Positions 34,022-45,969 of a DNA stretch of 46,337 bases are shown here, piece by piece (within the stretch, counting starts at the first letter, position 1; every line of letters starts with the position of its first letter). Location: contig MU266555.1 in NCBI GenBank assembly GCA_021014945.1, positions 1-46,337 of the forward strand. Reading direction: 5' to 3'. This DNA comes from Leucogyrophana mollusca (lineage: Eukaryota; Basidiomycota; Agaricomycetes; Boletales). Both the position numbers and the translations under genes were made by a program. The notes beneath the pieces were generated by a model. It did no database searches. It saw only the letters and a list, made by a program, of their open reading frames with translations, and was not told where the DNA came from.

Positions 34022-36237
34022 ATGGCGACGTACACGCTCCACCCGGCCTACGCCCCGCCCCTCCCACCGCAACAAGCATACCACCACGACTCCGACCACG
34101 CACAGGACACGGACGGGGGGTCGGGGAAGAAGAAAAAGACGACGAAGCGGCGGAAGGTGAACCACGCGTGCTTGTACTGCCGGCGCAGCCACATGACGTG
34201 CGACGAGGGGCGGCCGTGCCAGCGGTGCATCAAGCGCGAGATAGGCCACCTGTGCCATGACGAGCAGAGGCAGCCGAAGCACGGCGCCGTGGCGGGCGCG
34301 GGGGGCAGTGTGAAGCAGGATTCGGCGCCGCCGCCGCAGGGTGGGTCCCGTGAGTGTCGTTGTTAATGTGTCGGTGGTGGTTGTGATGTGTTTTTTACGG
34401 TGTGGGGTAGAACAGGGATATGGGTCGTCGCCTATGCAGCAGCAGCAGCCGAGCTCGGCGTGGCCGATGAGTGTCCCCCAGGGCGCGTTCCTCTACCAGC
34501 CCGAGACACTCGGAAACGAATTCTCCGTCCTCACGTGCGTCGTCCTCCCTTATTTGTGTGGTCTTGTGGCGAGTAGCGCTGATATGCGATCCTAACCTAT
34601 CTTCTATTGTATGATCACACGACAGCGATTTCCTAGAGACACTCGACGAAGGCTCGTTCTTCACCCCGCCACCGGCGACAGTCGCACCCTCGCTCATGTC
34701 CGCCCCCTCCTTCCAAAATCCAAACTCAAATCCAAACCCAAATCCAAATCCGGGCCACAACCCCAACCCCAACCCGCCCCCAAACCAGCAACAAGACCCC
34801 TACGCCCCGCAACAACCCGAGCCGTCGCATCCCACCACCGAACCCCCCGCCGAGCCCCAACAACATCCCGGCACCGAGCCCCCGCCGCCCGACGAGCTCC
34901 TCCCCTCCGCGACCAAGACCGAGCGCTTCCTCCTCACCGCCGCAGACCAGGAGTCCGGGTCACGCGACGAGCGACTGAATCGCGTCATCCGAAGTAAATA
35001 CGAGGCGGGCCTGCTGAAGCCCTATAATTACGTAAAGGGGTATGCGAGGCTGTCGAGGTGGATGGATCGCAAGTGCGTTGTCTTGTTTTTTGGGCCGTAT
35101 GTGTAGTGCTGACTGCTGGTTACCTGGATAGCGTCTCGCAGCAGTCGAAGCAGCAGATCCTGCAGCCGCTATCGGTGCTCAGACCAAAGTTCCGCGTGAG
35201 TGCTGTTGATGCTGATCTATCTCGCCTGTGCGGCTCACTCGACGTCTGCAGGCCGTGGCGCAATCGTTGCGAGATATCGTCAGTCTCTCTCTCTCTCCCT
35301 CTTCCACAACTCTTCGCTCATTAACATTAACACCCCCCTCCCCACAGGACCTCGTGTTCATCGAAGAAGCCTTCGAGCGCCTCCTCCTCGACTACGACCG
35401 TGTCTTCTCCGCGATGGGCGTCCCCGCGTGCCTGTGGCGCCGCACGGGCGAGATATACAAGGGGAACCGCGAATTCACGGAGCTGGTGGGCGTGGATGGG
35501 TATATGATGCGGGATGTAAGTTTTTGGGAGTTGGGATCCACTGCTTTGCGTTCTTTCGTGCACTTTTTTGTTTTGTTTTTTGTGTTCCTTTGTGCAGTCT
35601 TTCGGTTTCTGCATTCCTTCGTCCTGTCGGGCACGCTTTCTTCTTCCTACCTTTCCTCTCCTTCCGCCTCAGTCCTGATCCCCTCCGGCACGCTGACACC
35701 CCCTCCCACAGGGCCGCCTATGTATCTACGAACTCATGGCAGAAGAGTCGGCGGTCAACTACTGGGAGGTACGTTCGCCCCTTCTGCCGCCCTTCTTTGG
35801 CGTACGTGTACTCATCCCACGTCCTGCACTTCTCCGTTCCTTCCCCATCAACCCTTGAACACTTCATGCACCAACCCTTCGTGCTCCTTCCCCAGAAATA
35901 TGGCCACGTCGCCTTCGACTCCACCCAAAAAGCCGTCCTCACGTCCTGCGTCCTGCGCTTCAAGCCCCTCATCAACACGCACACACACACGCATACACGC
36001 GCACAGTCGGACGCGGGGAGGAAGGGCTTGATTGCGGGGGGTGCAGGCGGGAATGGCAATGGAAATGGGGGCGCGGGTGGAAACGGTGGGAATGGCAATG
36101 GGGGCACGAGCGCAGGCGGGAACATCGGGACCGCGCCGAACGAAGAAGGCTTCGTGAACTGCTGCTTCTCGTTCACGATCCGGCGCGACAAGTGGGGGAT
36201 CCCGAGTATGATCGTCGGGAATTTCATAAAGTGCTAG
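34022..36237 (+). CDS. ERT1: Zn2Cys6 transcription factor of the ERT1/AcuK type
   Basis: Regulator of gluconeogenesis and non-fermentable carbon use in the families best studied (ERT1 in yeast, AcuK in Aspergillus). Eight exons give 518 residues: 34022-34349, 34411-34534, 34626-35072, 35132-35195, 35252-35278, 35348-35515, 35712-35768, 35896-36237. A Lys-rich stretch precedes the zinc cluster CLYCRRSHMTCDEGRPCQRC, followed by IKREIGHLCHDE. The family's C-terminal half follows: KYEAGLLKPYNYVKGYARL, LRPKFRAVAQSLRD, LVFIEEAFERLLLDYDRVFS, GVPACLWRRTGEIYKGNREF and AEESAVNYWEKYGHVAFDS, which is PAS-like. Low-complexity inserts: an Asn-Pro repeat (about 34,715-34,790), a Thr-His run and a Gly/Asn tract before the end IRRDKWGIPSMIVGNF. 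Nuclear. Convergent with CCT3. Confidence 0.9.
35974..36004 (+). repeat. CA microsatellite inside coding exon
   Basis: CACGCACACACACACGCATACACGCGCACA-type run, translated as alternating Thr/His in the last exon of the ERT1-like gene. A Gly/Asn-coding GGNAATGG-type repeat follows at about 36,030-36,125. Confidence 0.85.
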
Positions 36238-36970
36238 CGCCGCAGCTCTGGGTTGGGCTGAGTTGGTTTTTGTGTTTTTCGCGCCTGCGTACTTGCTTGC
36301 GTCGCCTTTGGTGTATTACTCGTATAAGTTATTCGGGGACGTAGAACTTGCTTATTATGTAGAAAGGAAGAAGCTTTGGCGTAGATGTAAGTTATTTGAT
36401 GGGTGGGTGTAGACGAAGAGGCGGCGGGGGCGATTTGGGAGGGGGCCGCGGTCGATAGATAGATGTACTTATGCATGGCTGGACGGTTAGCGTCGTATCA
36501 TATCTGCGTATACTTGAACCATGGTGTCGGGAGGAAGACGATTTGGGGGAGATGTATGCAAGTTCAGGTTACATCGCGCTATTTGGCGCACGGGGTGACT
36601 GGAGGTCGGGTTTCGGGGAGAGGGAGAAGAGGAGGCGCAGGAGAGGGATAACGCTTGCAATTGGGTCTGGGTGGGCAGTTGTCGTATGTGACCTGCGTGT
36701 TACGCATATGAGAGCTCGATCTACGTATTACGCACGAGCGAATTTACTCCACGGGCGACCTCACAGGGTCAGCGACGAACGGCACTGATATCAGAAGTCT
36801 ATAATGGTTCGCTTTACTGTACTGTACTGCACTCTTGTCCTTGATATATCCGACTGGTTGGACACTGCTTTTTATCATCGTGCATGCTGAGTGACGTGGC
36901 CGACTCGAGATCGTCGCCCCAGATCAGTGATACGGCCACCGACACGACCGCCTCCACCCGCACTCACTGC
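36238..36970. other. Convergent 3' region between ERT1-like gene and CCT3
   Basis: About 730 bp between the two stop codons. No gene-like frame. Probably both 3' UTRs plus spacer. Confidence 0.5.
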
Positions 36971-39504
36971 TCACTGCCCCTCCATCATCTCCTCCGGTGG
37001 TGCACCCCCGCCCTGAGCTTGGTCCTTTTCTTTCCTGGTGGCCTGCACGACGTCGTCGACGCGGAGGAGCATGCGTGCGGCCTGAGTGGGTGTGGTTAGT
37101 AGGGTTTCATTGGGGGGGTGGGGAAGCAGGCGAAGAAAGACATGGGGCAGGAGACAAGGGAGGGGACACATGACACGTACCTCGATGGCCGTTTTGAGGA
37201 TTTGGATCTGTGCGGGTGATGGGTAAGAGTCAGCTTTGCGTCCGTGGGAAGCGGATAATGAGGGAGCGGGCGAGAAATGGAGGGTGGGGGTGGGCAAGAA
37301 ATCAAGAAGAGCAAGAACGGGGATGGGACGAGCGAGGAGGTGAAAATGGGACGCAAAGAGCGAGGAACTATAAATGGGATGCGGCGCGCGAGACCACAAC
37401 ATGACCAACGCACCAGCCCCTACGCACCCCACGATATTCCCTTGCACAAAGAACACGCGCACGCAAACGCAACCCGCGCACACAAAACGCACCTTGACGC
37501 TCGCGCTCTCGTAGAGCCCATACGTCTTCATGTCGACGATCTTGCCCGTCTCACCGTCGACGCCCCAGGAGTTCTCACCGTTTGCGTGTTTGGCCTGGCG
37601 GTTGGGGCAGGAGTGACGATGCGATGCGATGCGAAAAACGTCAGCACACAGCCACACACCAAAAAAACCGACGCACCCTCAGCTCCGTAAGAACCCTAAT
37701 CGCATTGCCCCCACTATTCTGCACGAGCGTCCTCGGGATGACCTCCATCGCGTCCGCCACGGCCCTGTACGGCCACGCCTCCACGCCCGTGATCCCTCCC
37801 TTCCCTCCCTTCCCGCTTCCGGCCTTCCCGGCGCCCTCGCCCCCTCCCTCGCGCGCAAGCTTGTGCAGTCCGACAGATATGGCCATCTCCGCAGCGCCGC
37901 CCCCGGGTACGAGGTAAGGGTTGAACACGGCGTTGCGCGCGACGGACATGGCGTCGGCGAGGTTGCGCTCGATCTCGTTGAGGATGTCCTTGGAGGGCCC
38001 GCGGAGGAGGATCGTGCACGCTTTCGGGGCCATGCACTCCGTGAGGAAGGCGAAGTATCTGTGGATGACGTAAGAAGGAGCGAAGAAAGAACCCAGCCCG
38101 AAAAGGGAAGTAACTCACTCGTCGCCGATTTTGTCGACGTTGAAGAGGCCACAGCGGGTGCCCACGTCCGCCTCGCGGAGGTCCTCGGGCCGGTTCACGA
38201 TCGTCGCGCCTACCGCCAGCGCGACCCGGTTCATATCGCTCTTCCGCACCCGCCTCAGCGCGCTCACCCCCGCCTTCACGAACACCCCCTGCGCAGAGTC
38301 CGACACGCCCTTCTCCGTCAGCACAAGATCCGGGCTGAACTCCAGGATCCTGTTGCACAAAGCGAGCACCTGCTCCTCCTCGATCTCCTGTGCGCGCGCC
38401 CAGTCGGACGGCGCAGAGAACTCCATCGCCGTCTGCGACTCGCCCTTCTTGTACTCGAGCGGGCAGTCGAGGAGTATGATACGTGGGTGCGCGATCCGCC
38501 GCTTCATGGCGGGGTGCGTCACGTCCTTGTTGAGCATGACGCCGTCAAGGACACGTGATTCCTCGATCTCGCCGCCGGGGATCTTCTCGACGCGCGCGTA
38601 GCGCTTGATGTCGACGGTCTTGGGCTCCCCCCCTTGCCCGCCCTCACCCCCCTCCGCGATGCCCACAGCGACGACCCGCACCGCCCGCAGCGCAAGCGCA
38701 CACATCAGCTCCGCCCACCGCGCGACGAACTTTGTCCCGATCGACGTCCGTATCAGCGCAAGCATCGCCGCGTCGTCGGACACATCAATCGGCTTCGATA
38801 TGCGCGCCAGGATCGCGAGCGCGTCGGAGAGGGCCTTGGTGTACGCGGAGATGATGACAACGGGGTGGATGTCGCGCTCGAGCTGGGAGAGGGACTGTGC
38901 AAGGATCTCGCCGGCTGGGGGGTGTTAATGGGTGTTTGGGTTAGAATGGGGAGGGGGACGCACCAAGGATGATAACGCTCGTCGTGCCGTCTCCACACTC
39001 CTCGTCCTGCGTCCGGCTGAGCTCGATCATGTTCTTGGCAGCGGGGTGTGCGACGTCGATCTCGCGCAGGATCGCGTTTCCGTCATTTGTTAGTCTACGA
39101 TGGCCGTCCGCGTTTAAATGCGCAGTGTCAGCTTACACATGTATGAATTGGGTAGGGGGACTTACAGAATCCCGCCCATCGGATCGAGGATCATCTTGAG
39201 CATGGCCTTGGGGCCGAGACACGTCCGTATGACGTCTGCGATCGTCTACGTGCCGCCGTCTCTCCGTCAGCAGCGCGCACCACAGATGGGGGGGCGGGTG
39301 CGTGCCGACGCACCTTTGCAGCAGTGATGTTCGAGATCTGCGCTTTGCGCCCGGACTGCCTCTCAGGCGCCGTATCTGCCGGTCAGGGTAGAGTCAATCA
39401 GACAATCGAATCGATGGCGTCCTCCCTGTTGGGTCGCCTGGCCAAGGAGGGATAAGAGGGCACTCACTCATGACGAAGACGGGTGTCTGGCCGCCTGCTT
39501 GCAT
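36971..39504 (-). CDS. CCT3: T-complex protein 1 subunit gamma (CCT3)
   Basis: ATP-dependent subunit of the cytosolic TRiC/CCT ring that folds actin, tubulin and other proteins. Minus-strand gene starting [12 protein letters not shown] at 39504, nine exons, about 550 residues. Motifs in order: [70 protein letters not shown] (nucleotide site with the catalytic Asp), [60 protein letters not shown] and [17 protein letters not shown]. It ends in the short acidic tail EEMMEGQ. A Gly/Lys-rich insert ([15 protein letters not shown]) follows [12 protein letters not shown] and seems longer than in most orthologues. High-GC codons. Housekeeping gene, intact. Confidence 0.97.
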
Positions 39505-41219
39505 CTTTGCTAGATCGTGGATTACTGAGTGGATATATGTTGGATGGTCGTGAAAGCGATGTCAAAGTCAAAGTCGGAGTGGAGTGAATGATCTCCTCGC
39601 ACTCGGATGGGCTCTCGCAAAACTTGAAGTGCTGCCGCGTTGGATGTCACGCGTGATGGTGTTGCGTGACGGACTCATTAGATTCTTACTTACTTGCTTA
39701 CGTAATTGATTTCTTGATCACCTCCAGCGACTGGGACAACCAGAATACAACCACGCCGACCACGCAGATCTAGAGTTCGAGGGTCAAGCGTTCACGGGGA
39801 ACTCGATCGATGGTGCCGCTGCACCTTCCGCCCTCTCGTAGACCAACCCTCTTGCTTTGCTCACCACCTGTTGCTATTACTGTTGCTGGGACGTTTCATC
39901 ACGAGTACTAACGTCCCCAAAGGGAGGGCACGAATTCGAGGTCACTGTTCAAGGAGGCGGTGATGCTGTGTACGGCCCGCTGCGCGCTGCCTCTGGTATG
40001 GGTACCGGTGTAGAAGCTCTCTCCCCACTGGGGGTTTGGTATTCTCAGTCTGCGACATACGTGGTCGTCCCGGGAGAACCTCGAGCCAGCACATAAGCCT
40101 CCCCGCTGTTCATGTTCGTCGTGTCGTTTCCTTCCATGTCGCAGACACTCTGTGGTATCGTCTTCTCACCCAAGTACGAGTACGCAAAGCTCTTTCTCAA
40201 CCAGTGTCCAGAGGTCTCCTTGCTCGTTCGTTGTGTTTTCTCTTCCACTACCCTTCTCCCGAATCGTATCGTATGCAGTTTCTGGCCCACCTGCTCGCGA
40301 CTTTCCTAAATGTCTTCCAAGACTCGATCGTATCCGGTCGGGAGCTATCTCGAGACGGAACCTCGACCCTCGAGGTGGCTTGAAGCATGAAGATAACTCT
40401 ACGTCCAATATGGAGCAGTGCGAGGACCCCCGAGGTCCACAACATATCCGCCGGCGTGGGTACCAAGCTGATGGCTGCGGGATGGGTGGTGCCCGGGGCG
40501 TTTTGGTATTGGGCTGTGGGTCGGCGGGGTGGTGATTGGCGTGGCAGGTGGCGTTCACCTCGTCCGCAGAGCAGGAGGGGGTTCACTGCCGGTGGTTCCG
40601 GAGAGCTCGTCAATGCAGGACATGATCCATTCCACAGTTCATACGCCGATGCGCTCGAGTCAGTCCCAGTCCAAAATCAATTAGTACTCACAGCTCGGTG
40701 GCCTGTCTCCACCACGCCCAACGCTCAAGCCCATCAGCCGATGGGATCGCTTGTTGTAGTAGTGTTTTATCTCGTTCAAGGCCTTGTCAGGTCCATTTGG
40801 CGATTCTGCCCTCCGGACGGGGCTAAAATTATTGCGTCCGTGCAAGAGCGAGTTTCTCAGGTGTCTGTGGCCGTGTTTACATATGTGGGGAGTGCGAGGA
40901 GTTGCAAGGGACGGCATTCAACGACGTACCCTGCCGGCGGAGACCGTCCTCCATTGTCCTCAACTCAACGTCGTTCCACCGCCGGTATCACCTGCATCGT
41001 CCATCTCTCGATGCCAAACATCCCAGGTGAGATATTATAACTATATCAATGCACTCGTCGAGTTGCGTGCTCATCAGAATCTATAATTAGGGCGTATAAT
41101 ATCGCACGGGACGTGCACGGTGCATCGCATCAAGCAGCCTCTGTGCTTCCAACCATACCCTTCATTTCGCCGCCATATACTTCTCTAACGGCCAATTTCC
41201 TTCGTCGGAGTGATCTCAG
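39505..41219. other. Long stretch without a recognised gene
   Basis: 1.7 kb. The left end is the CCT3 promoter. The longest frame, 217 codons at 40,387-41,040 (plus), shows no domain and no splice partners, and opposing frames of similar length overlap it. I see no transposon ends or RNA gene here. Confidence 0.45.
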
Positions 41220-44200
41220 ATGCTTGGCGACTTGGAATCCACCGAAGGAAAGATAGAACTCTCGCTCACAGGTACGCGGAGAGATTGGGCGAGTTTCTCA
41301 GTCCAAAACTTACGGGAGCTGTTGCAGTCATCGGAGCCACTGGATTGTCTCTGTCCGATGATGACCACTCGACGGGCTTCTATGTTGTCGTCGAGGTGGA
41401 CGGAAAGAAAGGACGGACAGCCGAGCTAGCACCCTCGCCTCAGTCAACCATCGAATGGAACGTTTGTTTTCCACTGTAAGTGTTCTCGACTAAGCATCTG
41501 CACGTAGCCTGACCATCTCGGTATGAATCCAGGAGAGCGGACAAGGCGTCATACATTGCGCTTGGTTTGTACGAGTGCGGGAAAGTGGGGGTCCCGGGCA
41601 ACTCGAGAGGAGACAAGGCAATATGGGAATCGAGAGCTACTGCCAAGCAGCTGCTGGGATCCGGTAGCAAATTTACAGGTGCATCACCCCTCACTGTTGC
41701 CGTGATGCCCAGACTGATTTTTCTCCCTAGATATGACTCTCCCGGCGAGAGCACCCTACGAAGAAGGCCATCTCTTTGTGAAAGTCGAGCGAGTTGCACA
41801 TACCGAAGCTGAACGGGTCGTTGTTAGCGAGGTACATGATTCATTCGATCTGCACTGTCAGTACTGACGGGGACACTGTTTCTTCTAAGAGCTCGGCCAA
41901 CCCTCGGTGGCAGGGCGAAATGCGGGAGCTGGAGCCTTCAGCTGTGCGCTCCGTACATGAGTTTGCCCGCACCATATGTTCCGATCTCACGGAGAGCCAC
42001 CATAGAGATAAGCTGGAGGAGGCAATTGATTGTCATCGTGTCTCGCTCGGTTTACGTCCACCGGGGCACCCCGAACGCTCATTTTCGCTAGCCTGCCTTG
42101 CTTCCACCCTTTTTACTCGGTTCAAAGAGTTCGGTGACAAAGCCGATCTGGACGAAGCCATCGAGCTCGATCGTGAAGACCTTCTTTTGTGCCCACAAGG
42201 GCATCACGGTCACTCTTTGTCCCTGGACAACCTCGCCCTCACCCTTTCCGCACGATTCAAACAGGTCGGCAACAGAGCCGACCTGGACGAAGCCATAGAG
42301 CTCAATCGTGCAGCCCTCGCGTTGCGGCGACCAGGGCATCCCGAACGCTCCGCATCGCTGATCCGCCTTGCTTCCACCGTTTTCACACTATTCAAACAGG
42401 TCGGCAACAAAGCCGACCTGGACGAAGCCATGGAGCTTGAACGCACAGCCCTAGCATTGCGTCCACCAGGGCACCCTGGTCGTTGCATGGCCCTGAATAG
42501 CCTCGCTGGGACTCTTTCGACTCGATTTCGCCAGTATGGCGACAGAGCCAACCTGGATGAAGCCGTCGAGCTAAATCGCGCAGCCCTGGCGTTGCGTCCA
42601 CCGGGGCACCCCAATCATTCCATGTTCCTGAACAATCTCACTAGCACCCTTTCTACTCGATTTCGGCAATTCGGCGAGAGAGCCGACCTGGACGAAACCG
42701 TCGAGCTAAATCGCGCAGCCCTGGCGTTGCATCCACCAGAGCACCCCAATCACTCCATGTTCCTGAACAATCTCACTGGCACCCTTTCTACTCGATTTCG
42801 GCGGTTCGGCGAGAGAGCCGACCTGGACGAAACCGTCGAGCTCGATCGGGCAGCCCTCGCGTTGCGTCCACAAGGTCACCCCGATCACCCCAAGTCCCTG
42901 AACAACCTCGCTGTCACCCTTTCTACTCGATTCGACCACTTCGGCAACAGAGCCGACCTGGACGAAGCCATGGAGCTCAATCGCGTCGCCCTGGTTTTGC
43001 GTCCACCAGGGCACCCCGATCACTCCAAGTCCCTGGTCAACCTCGCTTCCACCCTTTACACTCGATTCAGACAACTTGGCGACAGAGCTGACCTCGACGA
43101 GGCTATGGAGCTCGAACGCGCAGCCCTGGTGTTGCGTCCACCAGGGCACCCCGATCGCTCCATGTCCCTGAACAACCTCGCTGACACCCTTTCGACTCGA
43201 TTTCGCCATTTTAGTGACAGAGCCGACCTCGACGAAGCCATGGAGCTCAATCGCACAGCTCTGGCATTGCAGCCACAAGGGCACCCCGCTCGCTCCATGT
43301 CCCTGGACAACCTTGCTGACATTCTTTCCACTCGATTCGACCACTTCGGCAACAGAGCCAACCTGGATGAAGCCATCGAGCTAAATCGCGCAGCCCTGGC
43401 GCTGCGTCCACCAGGGAACCCTCATCGCTCCAGGTCCCTGGTCAACCTCGCTGACACCCTTTGCACTCGATGTCGCCGGTTTGGCGACAGAGCCGACCTA
43501 CACGAAGCTATCGAGCTAAATCGCGCAGCCCTGGCACTATGTCCACAGGGGCACCCCGATCGCTCCATGTCCCTGATCAACCTCGCCATCACCCTTTCCA
43601 CTCGATTCAAACAATTCGGTGACAGGGCTGATCTCGATATCACTTTCCAGTACCATGAACTAGCCTCCACTGACATAAACTCCAGTTCATGGGACCAAGT
43701 TAACTACTCGCTGACATGGATTCAAGCAGCAGAGACATTTGATCACGTTTCTGCATTGAACGCCTACAGAGTATTCTTCAGCAATCTCGACCGCCACGCC
43801 ATCTCAAGGTTGTCCATTGTATCGCGCCACGAACTTCTCAAAAGTATCTCCCCCTCCTTAGCCGCCAATGGTGCATGTTGCGCTCTTCGTCGAAACGAGC
43901 CTGCCACTGCAGTGGAACTACTGGAGCAGGGAAGAGGAGTAATATGGACACAGATGGCAAACCTCCATACGCCTCTCCAGCAGCTTTCTGATGCGAATGC
44001 ACAAGGCCAGATGCTGGCAGAGGATCTTCAGCGAATCAGTTCGGAGCTTGACAGGTCGTCTGGAAGGCTGCGGGATGACGAAAAGAGTAGTTCTCGCGAT
44101 GAAGAAATACGACGTCACCACCGCCTGGTCGAAGAATGGGACTCCGTTGTGTGCAAAGTACGACAAGTGCAGGGTTTCTCTCGGTTTCTGTTACCTCCGC

Positions 44201-45288
44201 TCTACTCTGACCTCCAGCAGGCTGCCATTGAAGGTCCCGTCATTGTGATCAATGCCAGCAAATATTCCTGCGATGCACTTATTATTCTCCGGGATGGTCC
44301 TCCGCGTCATGTACCCCTTGGAGATATCACTCTGGGAGATGTTGCTCAATTGGAGTCGGATTTCGCTCGCGTATTGAAGAGTCATTCAAATTCTAGTGTT
44401 GCTGGGCACGAGAACGGCAGGCGGGATGAGCTATTCTCTCTACTACGATCGCTTTGGGATCTCATCGTGCATCCCATCGTCCATGCTCTAGGGAGGATTC
44501 AGGTCCCAGCGGCTTCGCGGATCTGGTTGTGCCCCACATCCAAGTTCACATCACTGCCGTTGCATGCTGCCGGTCCATACCGCAAGGGCAAGTTGGGCCT
44601 GTCCGATCTATATATCACGTCCTACACCCCAACACTGTCGGCCCTTGTCAGGGCGAGGAGAAACAACCACGCGGCCCCGACGATCACTCCAGAGTTCGTC
44701 GCAATCGGCCAAGCAATGCCTAGTAATGGAAGTAATGAAAAGGAACTCCTCACAGTGAATGCAGAACTCGACCTCGTTCTGCGCCAATTGCCATCATCTG
44801 TGCCTTCTACGCGTTTAGCCGATACTGCTGCCACCAAACGCGCAGCACTGGACGCTCTCTGCAAGAACTCTTGGGTTCACCTTGCTTGCCACGGTAAACA
44901 AGACACGGCTCAGGCTTTTAACTCGTGTTTTTCCATGCACGACAAGCCCCTCTCCCTTCTCGACATCATTCGCGCCGATATCTCTCGCCCAGAGTTCGCG
45001 TTCCTCTCCGCCTGTCACACTGCTGTCGGGGATGCGAAAACACCGGACGAGGTGATCCATCTAGCTGCGGGGATGCAGTTTGCGGGATTCAAGAGCGTGA
45101 TTGGGACGATGTGGGCTGTCGACGATGGGATCGCTCACCACATGGTCTCGGCGTTCTACAATAACATGTTCGAGCACGGGATGGACTACACGAAGGCGGC
45201 GGCGTCACTGAACATAGCTATGCGGACGGTGGACAAGAAAGCAGTCCCCCTCGAGCAGAGGATTGTGTTCGTTCACATTGGGGCTTGA
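41220..45288 (+). CDS. C2-like / TPR repeat / CHAT caspase-like protein
   Basis: Putative protease of the caspase-like clan, of the kind linked to cell death or proteolytic signalling. Exons 41220-41271, 41328-41475, 41533-41678, 41731-41831 and 41890-45288 give 1281 residues in frame. Residues about 10-150 look like a C2 domain (KIELSLTVIGATGLSLSDDD, FYVVVEVDGKKGRTAE, ASYIALGLYE, GHLFVKVERV). Residues about 190-730 are twelve 45-residue repeats of the form ADLDEAIELNRAALALRPPG followed by HPDRSMSLNNLADTLSTRFR, the TPR_10/kinesin-light-chain type. Residues about 930-1281 form a CHAT domain with VHLACHGKQ (His about 1150) and FAFLSACHTAVGD (Cys about 1191), the expected catalytic pair, plus LAAGMQFAGFKSVIGTMWAV. 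The intron 41,832-41,889 has a TACTGAC branch site. The target is unknown; TPR arrays usually bind partners and C2 domains often bind membranes. Confidence 0.88.
42011..43630 (+). repeat. Twelve in-frame 135-bp tandem repeats
   Basis: The LDEA-coding position recurs at 42,011, 42,146, 42,281 and every 135 bases to 43,631, with no gain or loss. Each unit encodes one 45-residue TPR-type hairpin. Two adjacent units (about 42,598-42,732 and 42,733-42,867) differ at only a handful of positions, so copying between units is recent. Confidence 0.93.
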
Positions 45289-45726
45289 AGTTGCCTTTGA
45301 TATTGACGGCGAGTTTCGATGCCCCTCATGACATTGAAGTTGACTGATATTCCTCTCAGTTCGGATTGGGTTTGACTTATGCTTTCGTTCATATTGTTGG
45401 GACCGAAGTTCTCATGATTACCAGCAATGGATGTATAAATGTGCGGCTTATATATATCATCTGTTTTCTAACGTCTAGCGCGTCACCAACATGGACTGAG
45501 CTCTGGAAATACCACTTATCATGTTTCTCCACGTCCACATCAACTTCAAGCACACCAGCAAAAACGGCTCTTCAAATACTTTTGACTCCGTAGTACTCCC
45601 CCGAGTGCGCCAGGCTCTAATCCACGTCTGCGTCCACCAAACGCCTGTCACATATAGAACCACTAGATCATCAACTCAGCACCGCAGCGCCCAGTCTTTC
45701 CCCGCACGATCTCCCCTGAATATGCT
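45289..45726. other. Intergenic, no gene seen
   Basis: AT-richer 3' flank of the CHAT gene; only short open frames. It runs into the glutathione-transferase-like exon remnant. Confidence 0.45.
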
Positions 45727-45886
45727 CTGAAAATATACGGCCTCAGCCTCTCGGCCTGCACACCGCGTCGCCTTCGTCTGCAAGGAGAAGATCACCTACA
45801 AGCCAATCTCTGTCGACCTCATCAAGGGCGATCAGAGGGCCCCCTCCTTCACCACGCACCAGCCCTTTGCACAGTTGCCATACATC
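45727..45886 (+). pseudogene. Glutathione S-transferase N-terminal exon remnant
   Basis: Starts in one frame as LKIYGLSLSACT and continues in a second as RVAFVCKEKITYKPISVDLI then KGDQRAPSFTTHQPFAQLPYI, ending at a GTGCGT donor. This is the thioredoxin-like glutathione-binding half of a GST, including the QPFAQLPYI loop (normally QPFGQVPxI). The frame changes near 45,754 (ACACCGCGTCGCC), there is no start codon in the right frame, and no following GST exon appears in the remaining 450 bp. It is most likely a broken, truncated gene; if the frameshift were a sequence error the downstream exons would still be missing. Confidence 0.75.
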
Positions 45887-45969
45887 GTGCGTCACCCGCT
45901 ACGACTTCTCCACTTGTTGTTTGGTTTGAGGAGAGCCGACATCAGCGCACTTAGCACGATGATGGGTTC

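Noticed and set aside
34611..34997. Ser/Arg/Pro-rich 128-codon frame overlapping the ERT1-like gene
   Set aside because: Alternative-frame reading of the Asn-Pro repeat exon; the ERT1 frame is supported by conserved flanking exons.
37629..38558. 309-codon open frame on the plus strand opposite CCT3
   Set aside because: Antisense shadow of a GC-rich conserved gene; the minus-strand reading is unmistakably CCT gamma.
40387..41040. 217-codon plus-strand open frame
   Set aside because: No domain, overlapping minus-strand frames of comparable length, and composition like the surrounding non-coding DNA.
42706..43344. 212-codon minus-strand frame with a repeated SSRKG..EVVQG pattern
   Set aside because: It is the reverse reading of the in-frame 135-bp TPR repeats and repeats only because they do.
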